Shown: one piece after another, positions 16,219-25,400 of the stretch
Position numbering within the stretch: position 1 is the first letter of the stretch
Layout: each line of letters opens with the position of its first letter
NCBI RefSeq assembly: GCF_050271975.1
Contig: NZ_CP189850.1
Span: 1,550,001-1,614,000, forward strand
From: Litorimonas sp947503715
GTDB taxonomy: Bacteria; Pseudomonadota; Alphaproteobacteria; Caulobacterales; Maricaulaceae
Direction of reading: 5' to 3'
DNA: 64,000 nt
The notes under the pieces: generated by a model
Database searches by the model: none
What the model was told of the DNA's origin: nothing
The model's input: the letters and a program-made list of their open reading frames with translations, nothing else
Position numbers and translations under genes: made by a program

Positions 16219-17780
16219 ATAATCAAGGCCGCCCAACCACGCCCGTAGCGGCAAATACGAATTCGCGTGAAACCGTCTCCGGCTCGCAAGCCCTGAATCA
16301 AGCCACGGCACTCCTGTTTGAGACGGGCACGCCCCGTCGCACAGGTGTGGACCTGCCCGAACCAAAGGGAACAAAATCGCGCCTCGGCGCCTATGCCCGT
16401 AAGGGTGCGATAGGCCTGCCGGGCCTGAGTGAACCAGAAACGATGCGCCATTATGTGCGCCTGTCGCAAAAGAATTACGCGATCGATCTCGGCGTTTATC
16501 CGCTCGGGTCTTGCACGATGAAACATAATCCGCGTTTGAATGAAAAGGTCGCGCGCATGCCCGGCTTTGCCGATGTGCATCCGTTGCAACCCGTACAAAC
16601 GGCGCAGGGCGCGTTGGAAGTTATGTCCGTGCTCTCGCACTGGCTGATGACGCTCTGCAATATGCCAGCCGTTGCCCTGACGCCAAAAGCGGGTGCGCAT
16701 GGCGAGCTTTGCGGGATGATGGCCATTCGCGCGCGACTCGATCATGACGGTGCGTCGCATAAACGCCGCGTCCTCGTCCCGGATGCGGCCCATGGCACGA
16801 ATCCCGCGACCGCCGTGCAATGCGGTTTCACCGTTGACGGCTTGCCCAGCAATGCAGGCGGACGGGTCGATATGGACGCCTTACGTGCAAAGCTCGACGG
16901 TCTGGGTAAAGATTCTGATATTGCGGGGATCATGCTGACCAATCCGAATACATGCGGATTGTTCGAGAGTGACATTATCGAAATCGCCGCGTTGATTCAC
17001 AAAGCAGGCGGTTATTTTTATTGCGATGGCGCGAATTTCAACGCGCTGGTCGGGCGGGTCCGTCCGGGGGACCTCGGCGTCGATGCGATGCATATCAACC
17101 TGCACAAGACCTTCTCCACTCCGCATGGCGGCGGCGGTCCCGGCTCCGGCCCGACAGTGCTGTCTGATGCGCTGAAGGATCACGCCCCTGTGCCTTATGT
17201 CGTAAAAACAGAAGACGGGTTCGATCTCGTCGAACATCCAGATGACAAGAGCTTTGGCCGCATGTGCGCCTTCCACGGCAATATGGGCATGTATACGCGT
17301 GCCCTGTCCTATATGATGAGCCACGGTTCCGACGGTTTGAAACAGGCGACGGAAGACGCGGTTTTGAATGCGAATTATGTTCAAGCCTCACTGTCAGATG
17401 TTATGACCCCCGCCTTTGAGGGCGGCTGTATGCATGAAGCGCTCTTCGATGATCGTTTCCTGAAAGATACAGGCGTCGATACGCTTGATTTTGCAAAGGC
17501 CATGATTGACGAGGGCTACCACCCGATGACGATGTATTTCCCGCTTGTCGTGCATGGCGCGATGTTGATCGAACCGACGGAGAGTGAGTCCAAAGGCGAA
17601 CTCGACCGCTTCATCCGATCCATGCGCAGCCTCGCCGAACGTGCGAAATCCGGTGATGTGGAGAGCTTTAAACAAGCTCCCATCTACGCACCGATGCGCC
17701 GCTTGGACGAAACGCAAGCTGCAAGGAAGCCGGTTTTACGCTGGACGCCACCGAGTGATGTGGCTGAGGCGGCGGAGTAG
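16215..17780 (+). CDS. gcvPB: glycine dehydrogenase (decarboxylating) subunit 2
   Basis: C-terminal half of the split P protein, carrying the pyridoxal phosphate lysine in the motif N-L-H-K-T-F-S-T-P-H-G-G-G-G-P-G (about residues 293-308). Other family blocks: L-G-S-C-T-M-K-H-N-P-R, P-D-A-A-H-G-T-N-P-A-T and Y-C-D-G-A-N. At 521 residues it is slightly longer than usual, with a 25-residue extra N-terminus. Last gene of the gcv operon; a structured repeat follows. Confidence 0.96.
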   Translation: MNNQGRPTTPVAANTNSRETVSGSQALNQATALLFETGTPRRTGVDLPEPKGTKSRLGAYARKGAIGLPGLSEPETMRHYVRLSQKNYAIDLGVYPLGSCTMKHNPRLNEKVARMPGFADVHPLQPVQTAQGALEVMSVLSHWLMTLCNMPAVALTPKAGAHGELCGMMAIRARLDHDGASHKRRVLVPDAAHGTNPATAVQCGFTVDGLPSNAGGRVDMDALRAKLDGLGKDSDIAGIMLTNPNTCGLFESDIIEIAALIHKAGGYFYCDGANFNALVGRVRPGDLGVDAMHINLHKTFSTPHGGGGPGSGPTVLSDALKDHAPVPYVVKTEDGFDLVEHPDDKSFGRMCAFHGNMGMYTRALSYMMSHGSDGLKQATEDAVLNANYVQASLSDVMTPAFEGGCMHEALFDDRFLKDTGVDTLDFAKAMIDEGYHPMTMYFPLVVHGAMLIEPTESESKGELDRFIRSMRSLAERAKSGDVESFKQAPIYAPMRRLDETQAARKPVLRWTPPSDVAEAAE

Positions 17781-17791
17781 TTTTTTGAAAG

Positions 17792-17922
17792 GTCATACCG
17801 TCGCGGCCTACTTGGCCGCCCGGTACCCATGCCGTCAAATTCGCGTGAAAATTCGATTTCCGATCATACCGCTAATACCACGGCATAGGCACCGGGCGAC
17901 CTGAAGGTTGCGTCGGTGTGAC
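17792..17922. repeat. structured intergenic repeat, copy A
   Basis: First of three copies of an approximately 130-bp element. Outer ends GTCATACCGTCGC (17792) and GCGTCGGTGTGAC (to 17922) are inverted. Inside are a left hairpin (GCGGCC / GGCCGC), an inner inverted pair (CCGGTACCCATGCCGT with ACGGCATAGGCACCGG) and a right hairpin (CGACC / GGTTG). The folded form is a four-way junction. Located between gcvPB and a membrane-protein gene. Confidence 0.9.
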
Positions 17923-17996
17923 ACCCAATTGAAATTTCAGTTCGCCTTAACCTTGTCCAAGAAACCTTTTCAAATCCTTCTATCCTATGGGAGGCT

Positions 17997-18512
17997 ATGG
18001 AATTCTTCACCTATCCCCTTTTCGCAGTCTTGATCCTCGGGGCAGCAGGCGTAACTACGCTTCTCAAAAAGAAAGTCCCACACGGGGTTTTACTCTTCGT
18101 AGGTCTGGCGTTTCTCGCGGGCACCTTTTTCTTTCCAGAGCAGGAGATTGCTCTCGTAACCCAGGCGATTTTCGCCGCTGTGTTATTCCTTCTGGGCTGG
18201 ATTGCCTATACCGTTTTCGGTGTTGTGGGCGCGGGCGTTTATAAGGCTCTGGCGATTGTCGCGCTGTGGATTCCCTTACATCAGGCGTTTGATGTTTATT
18301 GCGCGATTCTGATCCTCACAGGTTTATGGGCAGGTCTGATGGTGATTTATGAAAAACTTGTCGTCTCTGGGGAAGAGGGCGCGGTTCCAATGGCTGCGAT
18401 AGGGTTTCTGACTGTTGCAGGTTATTTTGGTTTGGAATTACATTCTGCGAGTTTGCTTGATGTTGTCGTTGAGCTTCCTGCTGCTGAACAGCCTGTGATG
18501 CAGCTGAGATAG
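17997..18512 (+). CDS. hypothetical multi-pass membrane protein
   Basis: A 171-residue protein with about five or six hydrophobic helices and short loops; a short basic stretch (L-L-K-K-K-V-P) sits in the first loop and E-K-L-V-V-S-G-E-E-G-A in a later one. No family recognised. The gene is framed by two same-orientation copies of the structured repeat (ending 75 bases before and starting 26 bases after it), which is worth noting for its mobility history. ATG preceded by atgggaggct, a good ribosome binding site. Confidence 0.72.
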   Translation: MEFFTYPLFAVLILGAAGVTTLLKKKVPHGVLLFVGLAFLAGTFFFPEQEIALVTQAIFAAVLFLLGWIAYTVFGVVGAGVYKALAIVALWIPLHQAFDVYCAILILTGLWAGLMVIYEKLVVSGEEGAVPMAAIGFLTVAGYFGLELHSASLLDVVVELPAAEQPVMQLR

Positions 18513-18537
18513 CGGAGTGAGCTAACGGTAAACCAAA

Positions 18538-18668
18538 TGTCATACCGTCGCGGGCCGTAGGGCCGCCCGGTACCCATGCCGTTAGCATATGCGTCAAAAT
18601 TTGATTTTTGATCATACCGCTCACACCACGGTATAGGCACCGGGCGACTACGTCGCGTCGGTGTGACA
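18538..18668. repeat. structured intergenic repeat, copy B
   Basis: Second copy, same orientation as copy A. Ends TGTCATACCGTCGCG and GCGTCGGTGTGACA; inner arms CCCGGTACCCATGCCGTT and CACGGTATAGGCACCGGG; right hairpin GCGAC-TAC-GTCGC. The loop between the inner arms (GCATATGCGTCAAAATTTGATTT region) diverges from copy A, while the arms are kept. Confidence 0.9.
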
Positions 18669-18698
18669 TATATATAAATTTGAACGTGGTGCGGCCAA

Positions 18699-18724
18699 CA
18701 AAAAAGCCGTCACAGAGGACGGCT
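18699..18724 (-). terminator. Rho-independent terminator of the F0 operon
   Basis: Read on the minus strand, the stem GCCGTC / GACGGC with a 6-base loop is followed by a run of six T. It lies 29 bases beyond the atpF stop codon and should end the atpI-B-E-F'-F transcript. Confidence 0.85.
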
Positions 18725-18752
18725 CATTCGCTTTAATCTGGTGACTATAGGC

Positions 18753-19283
18753 CTAACCGAGGGCAGATCCCATCTGCTTAATCCCGTCCGCAATAAGCTT
18801 TGACTTATCCGCCGCAGAGAGTTCCGTGCGGAGTAATTTTTCGGCTGTATTCATGGCTAGATCAGCGGCTTTTGCTTTGACTTCACTCATGGCCTTGATC
18901 TCGGCATTGGCGATTTTGGCCTCTGCCTGAGCCATGCGGCGCTCTAGGCTTTCCGCCAGATCTTTACGGGCTTGAGATGCCATGTTTTCTGCGTCGACAC
19001 GCGCCTGTTTCACAATTGCTTCAGCCTGAGTCTCGGCTTCTTTTTGCTTCCGCTGGTAAGAGGCGAGGAGCGTTTGAGCCTCTTCGCGTAAGCGACGGGC
19101 TTCATCAAGTTCCGCCCGAATTTTTTCCGCGCGGTCATCGAGCGCTTTGCCCATTGCGCGAAATGCGCCTTTATAAGCGACAAAGAGAAGGAAGAGAATA
19201 ACGGGAATTGCGACCCAAAATTTTGAGTCTTGATAAAAAGGTGTGCCCGCGGATGCTGCAATTATAAAATTGGACGTGTACAT
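18753..19283 (-). CDS. atpF: F0F1 ATP synthase subunit b
   Basis: Peripheral-stalk subunit of the F0 sector, 176 residues: a short N-terminus, one membrane helix (about 22-42, with F-W-V-A-I-P-V-I-L-F-L-L-F-V-A-Y) and a long charged amphipathic coiled coil (A-E-K-I-R-A-E-L-D-E-A-R-R-L-R-E-E-A). It is the downstream of two b-type genes; having separate b and b' subunits is typical of alphaproteobacteria and phototrophs. It starts 12 bases after b'. Confidence 0.94.
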   Translation of the reverse strand: MYTSNFIIAASAGTPFYQDSKFWVAIPVILFLLFVAYKGAFRAMGKALDDRAEKIRAELDEARRLREEAQTLLASYQRKQKEAETQAEAIVKQARVDAENMASQARKDLAESLERRMAQAEAKIANAEIKAMSEVKAKAADLAMNTAEKLLRTELSAADKSKLIADGIKQMGSALG

Positions 19284-19295
19284 CTGTAATACCTG

Positions 19296-19826
19296 TTACG
19301 TTTTCAGGGACGCGCGAATTTTCGCGGCCGTGAACGTCTTGCCTGTCAAGGCTTCGAGGACGTCGCCCGCCGCTTCAACCGCAACCGTCTCAACGCTTTC
19401 CAAGGCTGCATCGCGAGATTTTCGAATGCGAGCTTCCGCCACAACGGCCTCTCGCTCCGCGACCGCTTCTGCAGCCTCGATTTCTTTTGCGATATCCTCT
19501 TCGACGGCATTGCGTGTCGCTTCAGAAACATTCATCGATTTTGCGCGGGCATCTGCGAGAATTTTTGTGTAGGACTTTTCGGTTTCTTCGGCTTGAGCTT
19601 GGAAATTGGCAGCCTGGTCCAAGTCGTCGCTAATTCTATCCGTTCTATCCGCAATATTCTGTCCGATACGCGGCAGAATAAATGTCGACAGGATGAAATA
19701 CAGCACACCAAAAACAAGGAGAAGCCAGAAAATCTGGCTTGCCCATGTAGTGAAATCAAATTGCGGGAGGCCGCCCGATGCGGCGGCTTCACCATAGGTA
19801 TCAGTCTTTGGCGTATCGGCTGCCAT
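19296..19826 (-). CDS. atpG: F0F1 ATP synthase subunit b'
   Basis: Second, divergent b-type stalk subunit (often named atpF' or atpG/atpX), 176 residues. It has an extended N-terminus before the membrane helix (about 32-52, I-F-W-L-L-L-V-F-G-V-L-Y-F-I-L) and a coiled-coil tail with R-I-S-D-D-L-D-Q-A-A. b and b' form a heterodimeric stator that holds F1 against the rotor. Located between atpE and atpF. Confidence 0.93.
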   Translation of the reverse strand: MAADTPKTDTYGEAAASGGLPQFDFTTWASQIFWLLLVFGVLYFILSTFILPRIGQNIADRTDRISDDLDQAANFQAQAEETEKSYTKILADARAKSMNVSEATRNAVEEDIAKEIEAAEAVAEREAVVAEARIRKSRDAALESVETVAVEAAGDVLEALTGKTFTAAKIRASLKT

Positions 19827-19850
19827 AATGACGCTCCCGTAGGTCGTGAT

Positions 19851-20075
19851 TTAGACGAACAGGATGATCATCGCGAGAACGAAGCCAAACAGGCCTGTTG
19901 CTTCGCAAAGAGCAAAACCGAGAAGAAGGTTTGTGCGCTGGCCGTCAGCTGCGGATGGGTTGCGCAAGGCACCTGAAAGATAGCTCGAGAAGATCGAACC
20001 AATACCAAGACCCGCACCCAGAAGGGCGAGACCGGCAATTCCGGCACCAATGTAACGTGCTGCTTCTGCTTCCAT
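19851..20075 (-). CDS. atpE: F0F1 ATP synthase subunit c
   Basis: Rotor-ring proteolipid, 74 residues, two membrane helices joined by the polar loop (R-N-P-S-A). The first helix has the packed glycine pattern G-A-G-L-G-I-G-S, and the ion-binding carboxylate is the Glu in A-L-C-E-A-T-G-L-F (about residue 57). No extra polar residues of the Na+-binding signature are evident, so proton coupling is expected. Confidence 0.97.
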   Translation of the reverse strand: MEAEAARYIGAGIAGLALLGAGLGIGSIFSSYLSGALRNPSAADGQRTNLLLGFALCEATGLFGFVLAMIILFV

Positions 20076-20107
20076 TTTAAATTCTCCTAAGGATGGAATT
20101 AGTCAGA

Positions 20108-20857
20108 TTAATGATGAACGTGGTAAACGTCGTTAAGATAAATACAGGTCAGGATCGCAAACACGAAAGCTTGCAGAGCCGCGACGAGAAACTCCAGCGC
20201 CGCAATGCCCATGACGCCGACAATTGGCAAGATCGCAGCACCAATAAAAACACCGCCCTTCGCGACCAGATAGGCCGCGAAAATAGCAAAGAGTTTCAAC
20301 ATGACGTGTCCGGCCACCATATTGGCGAACAAACGAACGGCCAAGGTTACGGGGCGGGCTATAAAGGAAATGACCTCAATCGGAATAATCAAAATATACA
20401 TGATGAGAGGCAAGCCGGAGGGCGCAAAAATCTTGAACCAGGACAGACCGTTTTTCCAAATTCCCGCGATGATCACGATGCTAATCGTCATGATGGCGAG
20501 GGTAAATGTCACGGCCAGATGGGATGTCGTTGTAAAGGCGTAAGGGTTCATGCCGATCAGGTTGGCGGCAAGAATGAAGAAGAAGAGGGTAAAGATGAAA
20601 GGCAGGAATTTCATCGCTTCCTGTCCAGTCGTGTCCCGGATCATGTCGGAAATGAACTGATAGGACAGTTCGCCCATAGACTGTAAGCGGCCCGGAATGA
20701 GCTTGCCACGCAGGGTCAGTGCGAAAAATCCGACAATCAATATGCCGGACACAATCATCCACAGCGCAGAATTGCTGAAGCTGATTGTCTGTCCCGCGAT
20801 CTCGAAAAGGCTAGCCTTTTCCTTAATCTCGAACTGTTGCATCGGGTCGGTAGCCAC
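20108..20857 (-). CDS. atpB: F0F1 ATP synthase subunit a
   Basis: Stator channel subunit of F0, 249 residues with five to six membrane helices. The essential arginine lies in L-A-V-R-L-F-A-N-M-V-A-G-H (about residue 174), and the E-x-x-x-x-x-x-R-P-x-T-L-A segment precedes it. It conducts protons to and from subunit c. Follows atpI by 10 bases and precedes atpE. Confidence 0.97.
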   Translation of the reverse strand: MATDPMQQFEIKEKASLFEIAGQTISFSNSALWMIVSGILIVGFFALTLRGKLIPGRLQSMGELSYQFISDMIRDTTGQEAMKFLPFIFTLFFFILAANLIGMNPYAFTTTSHLAVTFTLAIMTISIVIIAGIWKNGLSWFKIFAPSGLPLIMYILIIPIEVISFIARPVTLAVRLFANMVAGHVMLKLFAIFAAYLVAKGGVFIGAAILPIVGVMGIAALEFLVAALQAFVFAILTCIYLNDVYHVHH

Positions 20858-20867
20858 TTACCCGCTC

Positions 20868-21236
20868 CTATTCGTCTTCAATGTCATCGGGCATGTCGTC
20901 CCCTTTGGGGATACCCGCACTTTGCTCAGCCATTTTATCGGCTGATATTAAAACTGTTTTGATCCCGGCCGCAAAGCCCAGACCTAATCCAACGAGAAGC
21001 CCCCAAGGTGTGCTGCCCACAAGACGATCGAACCCATATCCGAGTCCCAAACCGACCATAACGGACACCACTAATTCGGTGCTCATTCGCCATGCTTGTC
21101 CAAGAATTCGCCCGTCATCTTGTCTTGTCCTCGCCGGTGGAGCCTCGTGCTTCGTTTGGGCGGCGTCTAAGCGCCTGCGCAAATCAGTGAGGTCTGGCGA
21201 TGTCGAAGGTCGATCAGGCGTTTCTCGGTTTGTCAT
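20868..21236 (-). CDS. atpI: AtpI-like ATP synthase assembly protein
   Basis: First gene of the F0 operon. About 122 residues from the ATG 21236: a hydrophilic N-terminus, then two membrane helices (S-T-E-L-V-V-S-V-M-V-G-L-G-L-G and L-L-V-G-L-G-L-G-F-A-A-G). This layout is that of AtpI/Atp1, proposed to aid c-ring assembly or magnesium supply. A TTG at 21263 in frame, preceded by gaggg, could give a form nine residues longer. Confidence 0.85.
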   Translation of the reverse strand: MTNRETPDRPSTSPDLTDLRRRLDAAQTKHEAPPARTRQDDGRILGQAWRMSTELVVSVMVGLGLGYGFDRLVGSTPWGLLVGLGLGFAAGIKTVLISADKMAEQSAGIPKGDDMPDDIEDE

Positions 21237-21385
21237 GGCAACGTCTTTGCCCCCAAAGGACAACCCTCTGAAAGCGGCCCCTACCTAACGAAGGGGTTAG
21301 GGGAAGTCAACATAAGGGGGTGTGGGCGCAAGCTTTTGAATAGAAACGGAAAATCACTTTCTGTCGCGTTATTCCGCAGGTTTTT

Positions 21386-21541
21386 TCAGGCCTGCGACAA
21401 CGGGGCCGGAAAACTCGCCTGTTTCGCGTCCGGAACGGGCCGCGGCTGCGCCATGAAATAGACCAGCGCCCCCATGAATACGAGGCCGAGGATCAGGGCG
21501 ATGATGCGTTTCGTGCGGGATGTGTCGGGGGATGATGGCAT
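21386..21541 (-). CDS. 51-residue single-pass membrane protein
   Basis: A short gene directly abutting the stop of the RHH-membrane gene (TAA then ATG). Translation gives M-P-S-S-P-D-T-S-R-T-K-R then a hydrophobic helix (I-I-A-L-I-L-G-L-V-F-M-G-A-L-V-Y-F), and a Pro-rich tail. The positive charge before the helix predicts the N-terminus inside. Position suggests co-expression with, and perhaps partnership to, the upstream membrane-anchored ribbon-helix-helix protein. Not recognised. Confidence 0.6.
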   Translation of the reverse strand: MPSSPDTSRTKRIIALILGLVFMGALVYFMAQPRPVPDAKQASFPAPLSQA

Positions 21542-22153
21542 TTATTGTCGTGTGGGCAGAGCGTTCATGGTGAAGGTTTGCCCGTCATCATGCCCGATTT
21601 CAATGCGAACGGGGGTATTGATTTGGGTTTTGACTTTTGGATGACCGATGAAATCTTCTCCGCCATAGATTTTCATATCAATGAGTAGTTCATCACCGAC
21701 TTCTGTGACTGAGAGAGTCAGTGAAAAAGGGTCGGAGCCGCCCACAATAAATTCATATGAATCCCCCGTTTCCACGTGGATTTCTGTATCGAAACGACGA
21801 GTTCGTGTGCCTTCCGTTCCATTCTCTACGACAGGTTCGATATATTCGCCGTCGAGTTTCAGCGCGATAGGCTCCGCCGCTGCGAATGGCACAATCGCAA
21901 AAGGGAGCGCCACACAGGCGGCGGCTGTGGCCAGGGCTGATTTCGGTTTGGATTTGAGTGTCATGAGAAGCTCCGTCAATTTGGTTGAAGTGGAGCGGGT
22001 ATCCGGTTCTGCGATATAGACTGAAATCAAACCGCGTACGACATCACTGACCGTGCGACCTTCACGGGAGGCTTTGATCTGCAGCGCCGTCTTGTCCGGA
22101 TGGGACAGACGGATTTCCAGAGTTTCTGATTTTTTGGGCGGTTTCATATTCAT
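21542..22153 (-). CDS. ribbon-helix-helix domain fused to membrane anchor and periplasmic domain
   Basis: A 203-residue protein in three parts. Residues about 5-48 look like an Arc/MetJ-type ribbon-helix-helix domain: a strand with alternating residues (E-T-L-E-I-R-L), then K-T-A-L-Q-I-K-A-S-R-E-G-R-T-V-S-D-V-V-R-G-L-I. Residues about 74-95 form one hydrophobic helix, followed by a beta-rich domain of about 105 residues with an N-terminal A-E-P. If the helix is a membrane anchor the DNA-binding part is cytosolic and the C-terminus periplasmic. Two identical 10-base sites lie upstream. Domain assignment is by eye; the alternative is that the N-terminus has another role. Confidence 0.72.
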   Translation of the reverse strand: MNMKPPKKSETLEIRLSHPDKTALQIKASREGRTVSDVVRGLISVYIAEPDTRSTSTKLTELLMTLKSKPKSALATAAACVALPFAIVPFAAAEPIALKLDGEYIEPVVENGTEGTRTRRFDTEIHVETGDSYEFIVGGSDPFSLTLSVTEVGDELLIDMKIYGGEDFIGHPKVKTQINTPVRIEIGHDDGQTFTMNALPTRQ

Positions 22154-22227
22154 CCCTGATTCGCAGGACCTGCTATAGCCCGCGAGAGGGAAGTCGCAAA
22201 ACGAGAGGGTGTTCGCGAGGAATTGTG

Positions 22228-22259
22228 TGTCGGGACAGGAGGAATTTCGTGTCGGGACA
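22228..22259. promoter_or_regulatory. tandem TGTCGGGACA sites
   Basis: Two identical copies of TGTCGGGACA at 22228-22237 and 22250-22259. Each is a near-palindrome (TGTC/GACA arms), and they are 22 bases apart, about two helical turns. They lie 75-106 bases upstream of the gene for the ribbon-helix-helix membrane protein, a sensible place for an operator. Ribbon-helix-helix proteins often bind such tandem sites. Confidence 0.5.
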
Positions 22260-22273
22260 AATCACAAATCAGT

Positions 22274-22406
22274 TGTCACACCGTCGCGACCCTCGGGTCG
22301 CCCCGTGCCCATACCGCAAAATTATCGGCTTGATTAAATGTAAGTTGGAGACGCAAATATCACGGCATGGGCACCGGGCAGTCCTATGGACTGCGACGGT
22401 GTGACA
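22274..22406. repeat. structured intergenic repeat, copy C
   Basis: Third, more diverged copy. Ends TGTCACACCGTCGCGACC and GCGACGGTGTGACA; left hairpin GCGACC / GGTCGC, right hairpin GCAGTCC / GGACTGC (both perfect), inner arms CCCCGTGCCCATACCG and CACGGCATGGGCACCGGG. It sits 8 bases beyond the smc stop codon. Confidence 0.88.
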
Positions 22407-22414
22407 TCATCGCT

Positions 22415-25400
22415 TTACTCAGCCGCGACCAAAGCTTCTGCCTTCGCCAGTTCAATTGACAGCAACTGGCTCACACCTTGTTCCGCCATGGTCACGCCAA
22501 ACAAACGGTCCATCCGGCTCATCGTGACGGGATTATGGGTGATCGCGATAAATTTCGTATTCGTGTTCTTCTTCATGTCATCCAGAAGATCACAATACCG
22601 CGCGACATTGGCATCATCCAGCGGTGCGTCCACCTCGTCCAACACACAGACGGGCGCGGGGTTGGACAGAAAAACCGCAAAAATCAGGGCCGTTGCCGTC
22701 ATCGCCTGTTCCCCGCCGGAGAGCAGCGACATGGCTTTCAGCGATTTCCCAGGCGGGCGGGCCATGACTTCTAGTCCGGCTTCCAGTGGATCATCTGATT
22801 CTGTGAGGGCCAATGCCGCTTCACCACCGCCAAAGAGCGTCTGAAATAGACGGCCAAAGTGACCATTGACCATATCGAATGCGGCGAGCAGGCGTTGGCG
22901 ACCCTCAGTGTTCAACTCGTCAATCCCTTCGCGCAGACGTGCAATGGCTTTGATCAAGTCTTCGCGTTCCTCGATCATCGCGGCGAGGCGTTCTTCCTGC
23001 TCCACGGCTTCTTCATCCGCGCGCAGGTTCACGCCGCCCATTTTCTCGCGTTCCGTATTCAGGCGCTCGAGTTTCCGTTCAATATCATTTTCCGACAGAC
23101 CGGAATCAGCGGAGAGTTCACCCAAATGGGATTTTAACTCGGAGGGCTCGCAATTTAGAGTCTCATTCACGCGGGCCTTGGTCTCGCCAATCCGTTCCTG
23201 CGCGGCGTTCAGGCGGGCTTCGGACCCGGCGCGGGCTTCACGGGCGGCGCCTGCATCGGTCTCGGCCTGACGCGCGGCTTGCACCGCATCGGCGGTTTCC
23301 GTCTCGGATTGAGAGAGCGCATCTGCGGCAGCAGTCCGACGCGATTCGGCGGCGGCGAGTTCTGCGAAGAGGGTGGTCCGGCGCTCGGCAAACTGATCGG
23401 GTCCGTCTGTTGCGGCGTGGAGCGACATATCCACCGCTGCACGACGATTTTCCAATGTCGCCACGCGTTTGGCGGCATTTTCCGAGCGTCTCGCCCAGTT
23501 TGCCCGTTCCGCTTCGACGGCTTGCAGCCGTGCAGCGCGGGCCTCGGATTCGTTTTTTAGGCTGCGATATTGGGCGCTGGCTTCGTCTGCGACATCGCGG
23601 GCTGTTGAGAGTTTCTCAGACAGGATTTCGCGTTGTTCAGAGAGGTCTTCCCCGCCGGAATGCTCCGATAAATTGGCCTCCGCCGCGACAACCTGTTTTT
23701 CAATCTCGGTCAGCTCGATGGTCAGCCGTTCGACACGATCTTCCAGACCTGTCTTCTGCGCGGAGGCGCGGGCAATATCAGTTTCATATTGCGCCATCGC
23801 GGCTTGGGCCGCGCGGTCGGCACGTTCCAAGTCGGGCAGCGCTTTACGAGCATCCCGCGCGGCGGATTCGGCCATTTGGCGGGCTTCGCGGGCGGCTTCG
23901 AATGCGGCATTGGCGTCGCTCACGCCAGCCTCGGCCTCCGCGATTTCCGCTTCCAATTCCGCGATGCGGTTCTGTTGTTTCAACTTAATCGCGGCAGAGG
24001 TTTCGACGCCTGCGGCAATTGTGAAACCGTCCCATCGCACAACATCGCCGCGCGGGCTGACGAGGCGTTGGCCGGGTTTCAGCTCTTTGGCTTTCGCGTG
24101 AATATCCTCAATCGCAGCTACACCGATTTGAGACAGACGCGCGCGGAGTTCCTGCGGCGCGGTGATGTAATCCGTGATTAGTTCGACACCGGCCGGTAAA
24201 TCCTGCGTCGGCACATCCGCCCCGTCCCAGCGTAATCCGGCGGAGCCGCCGACAGCTGCTTCCAGATCTTCACCCAACACGGCGGCGAGCGCCTGCTCAT
24301 ATCCGGCCTTGGCTTGAACGCTGTCGAGGGCGGGTGTCCAATCGGCGGAGGCAGAGCGGCGCAGCACATTTTCCAATGCGGATTTTTCAGCGGTCAATTT
24401 CTGCGTTGCCTGACGCAGGGTCGAGAGATAGTCGCGGGCGTCACGGTCTGCCGTCTCGGCCTTGGTCCGTTGCGCTTGAAGGTCTTGTTCTTTCGCGCGG
24501 GCGGTTTCCAACGCCTCCATCGCCTCTTTGGCGGAAGAGGAGAACAGGTTTGAATTTCCAAAACTCTCCGTGTCCAGCCCGTCCAATTTGTCCTGAGTCT
24601 GTTCCAATTCAATCCGCACACGTGAGCGTCTTTGCTGCGCCTGTGTCAGTTCACGCTCAGCCGCATCCTTCCGCGCGGCCTGATCCGCCGTCTTGCGAGT
24701 CAATTCGTTGAAGTCCGCGTCCAGCGTATTGCGTGCTTTCAGGGCCTCGGCGGCGGCATCTGCGGCAGAATCCAGCGCGGCGGAAATATCTTTCAGCGCG
24801 GAGAGTTCCGCATGTTCCGCCGCGAGGCGGTCTTCGGCGGTGGCCGCATCATTCACGACTTCCTGCTCATGCTCGAGATCGGATGTTATGTCGGCAAGTT
24901 GGGCTTCCAACTTCCGAATCTCGGATTTCGCTGCGTTTTCATCCTGCTCCAGCGCTTCTTTAGCGGCGTTCAAACGCGCGAGGAGGGCTGCAGCGATGAG
25001 TTGTTCTTCGCGTTTGGGTTCGAGCAACGCGGACAGTTCATCCGCGCGACGCATATTTTCAGATGCGCGGAGTTGCGTCTCTGCGACAGTATTCTCCCGT
25101 GCCCGCAAATCCGTCTGCGCGGCTTCCAAAGTGTCAAGGGCCGCCTGCCAGCGTTTGAGCCAGAGCAGCGCTTTATATTCGTGGATCTCTCCCGCGAGTC
25201 GTTTGTACCGCGAGGCCTGCCGTGATTGACGGCGAAGGGAGAGAAGCTGGCTTTCAATCTGACCGACAATATCTTCCAGACGGTCGAGATTATTTTCCGC
25301 CGCGCGCAGGCGCAATTCTGCCTCGTGACGGCGGGAATGAAGACCGGAAATACCAGCGGCTTCTTCAAGGATACGGCGGCGATTGGACGGCTTGGCCGCG

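Noticed and set aside
21370..21395. Inverted repeat CGCAGG/CCTGCG as a terminator for the small membrane gene
   Set aside because: No T-run follows on the minus strand and the repeat overlaps the end of the coding sequence.
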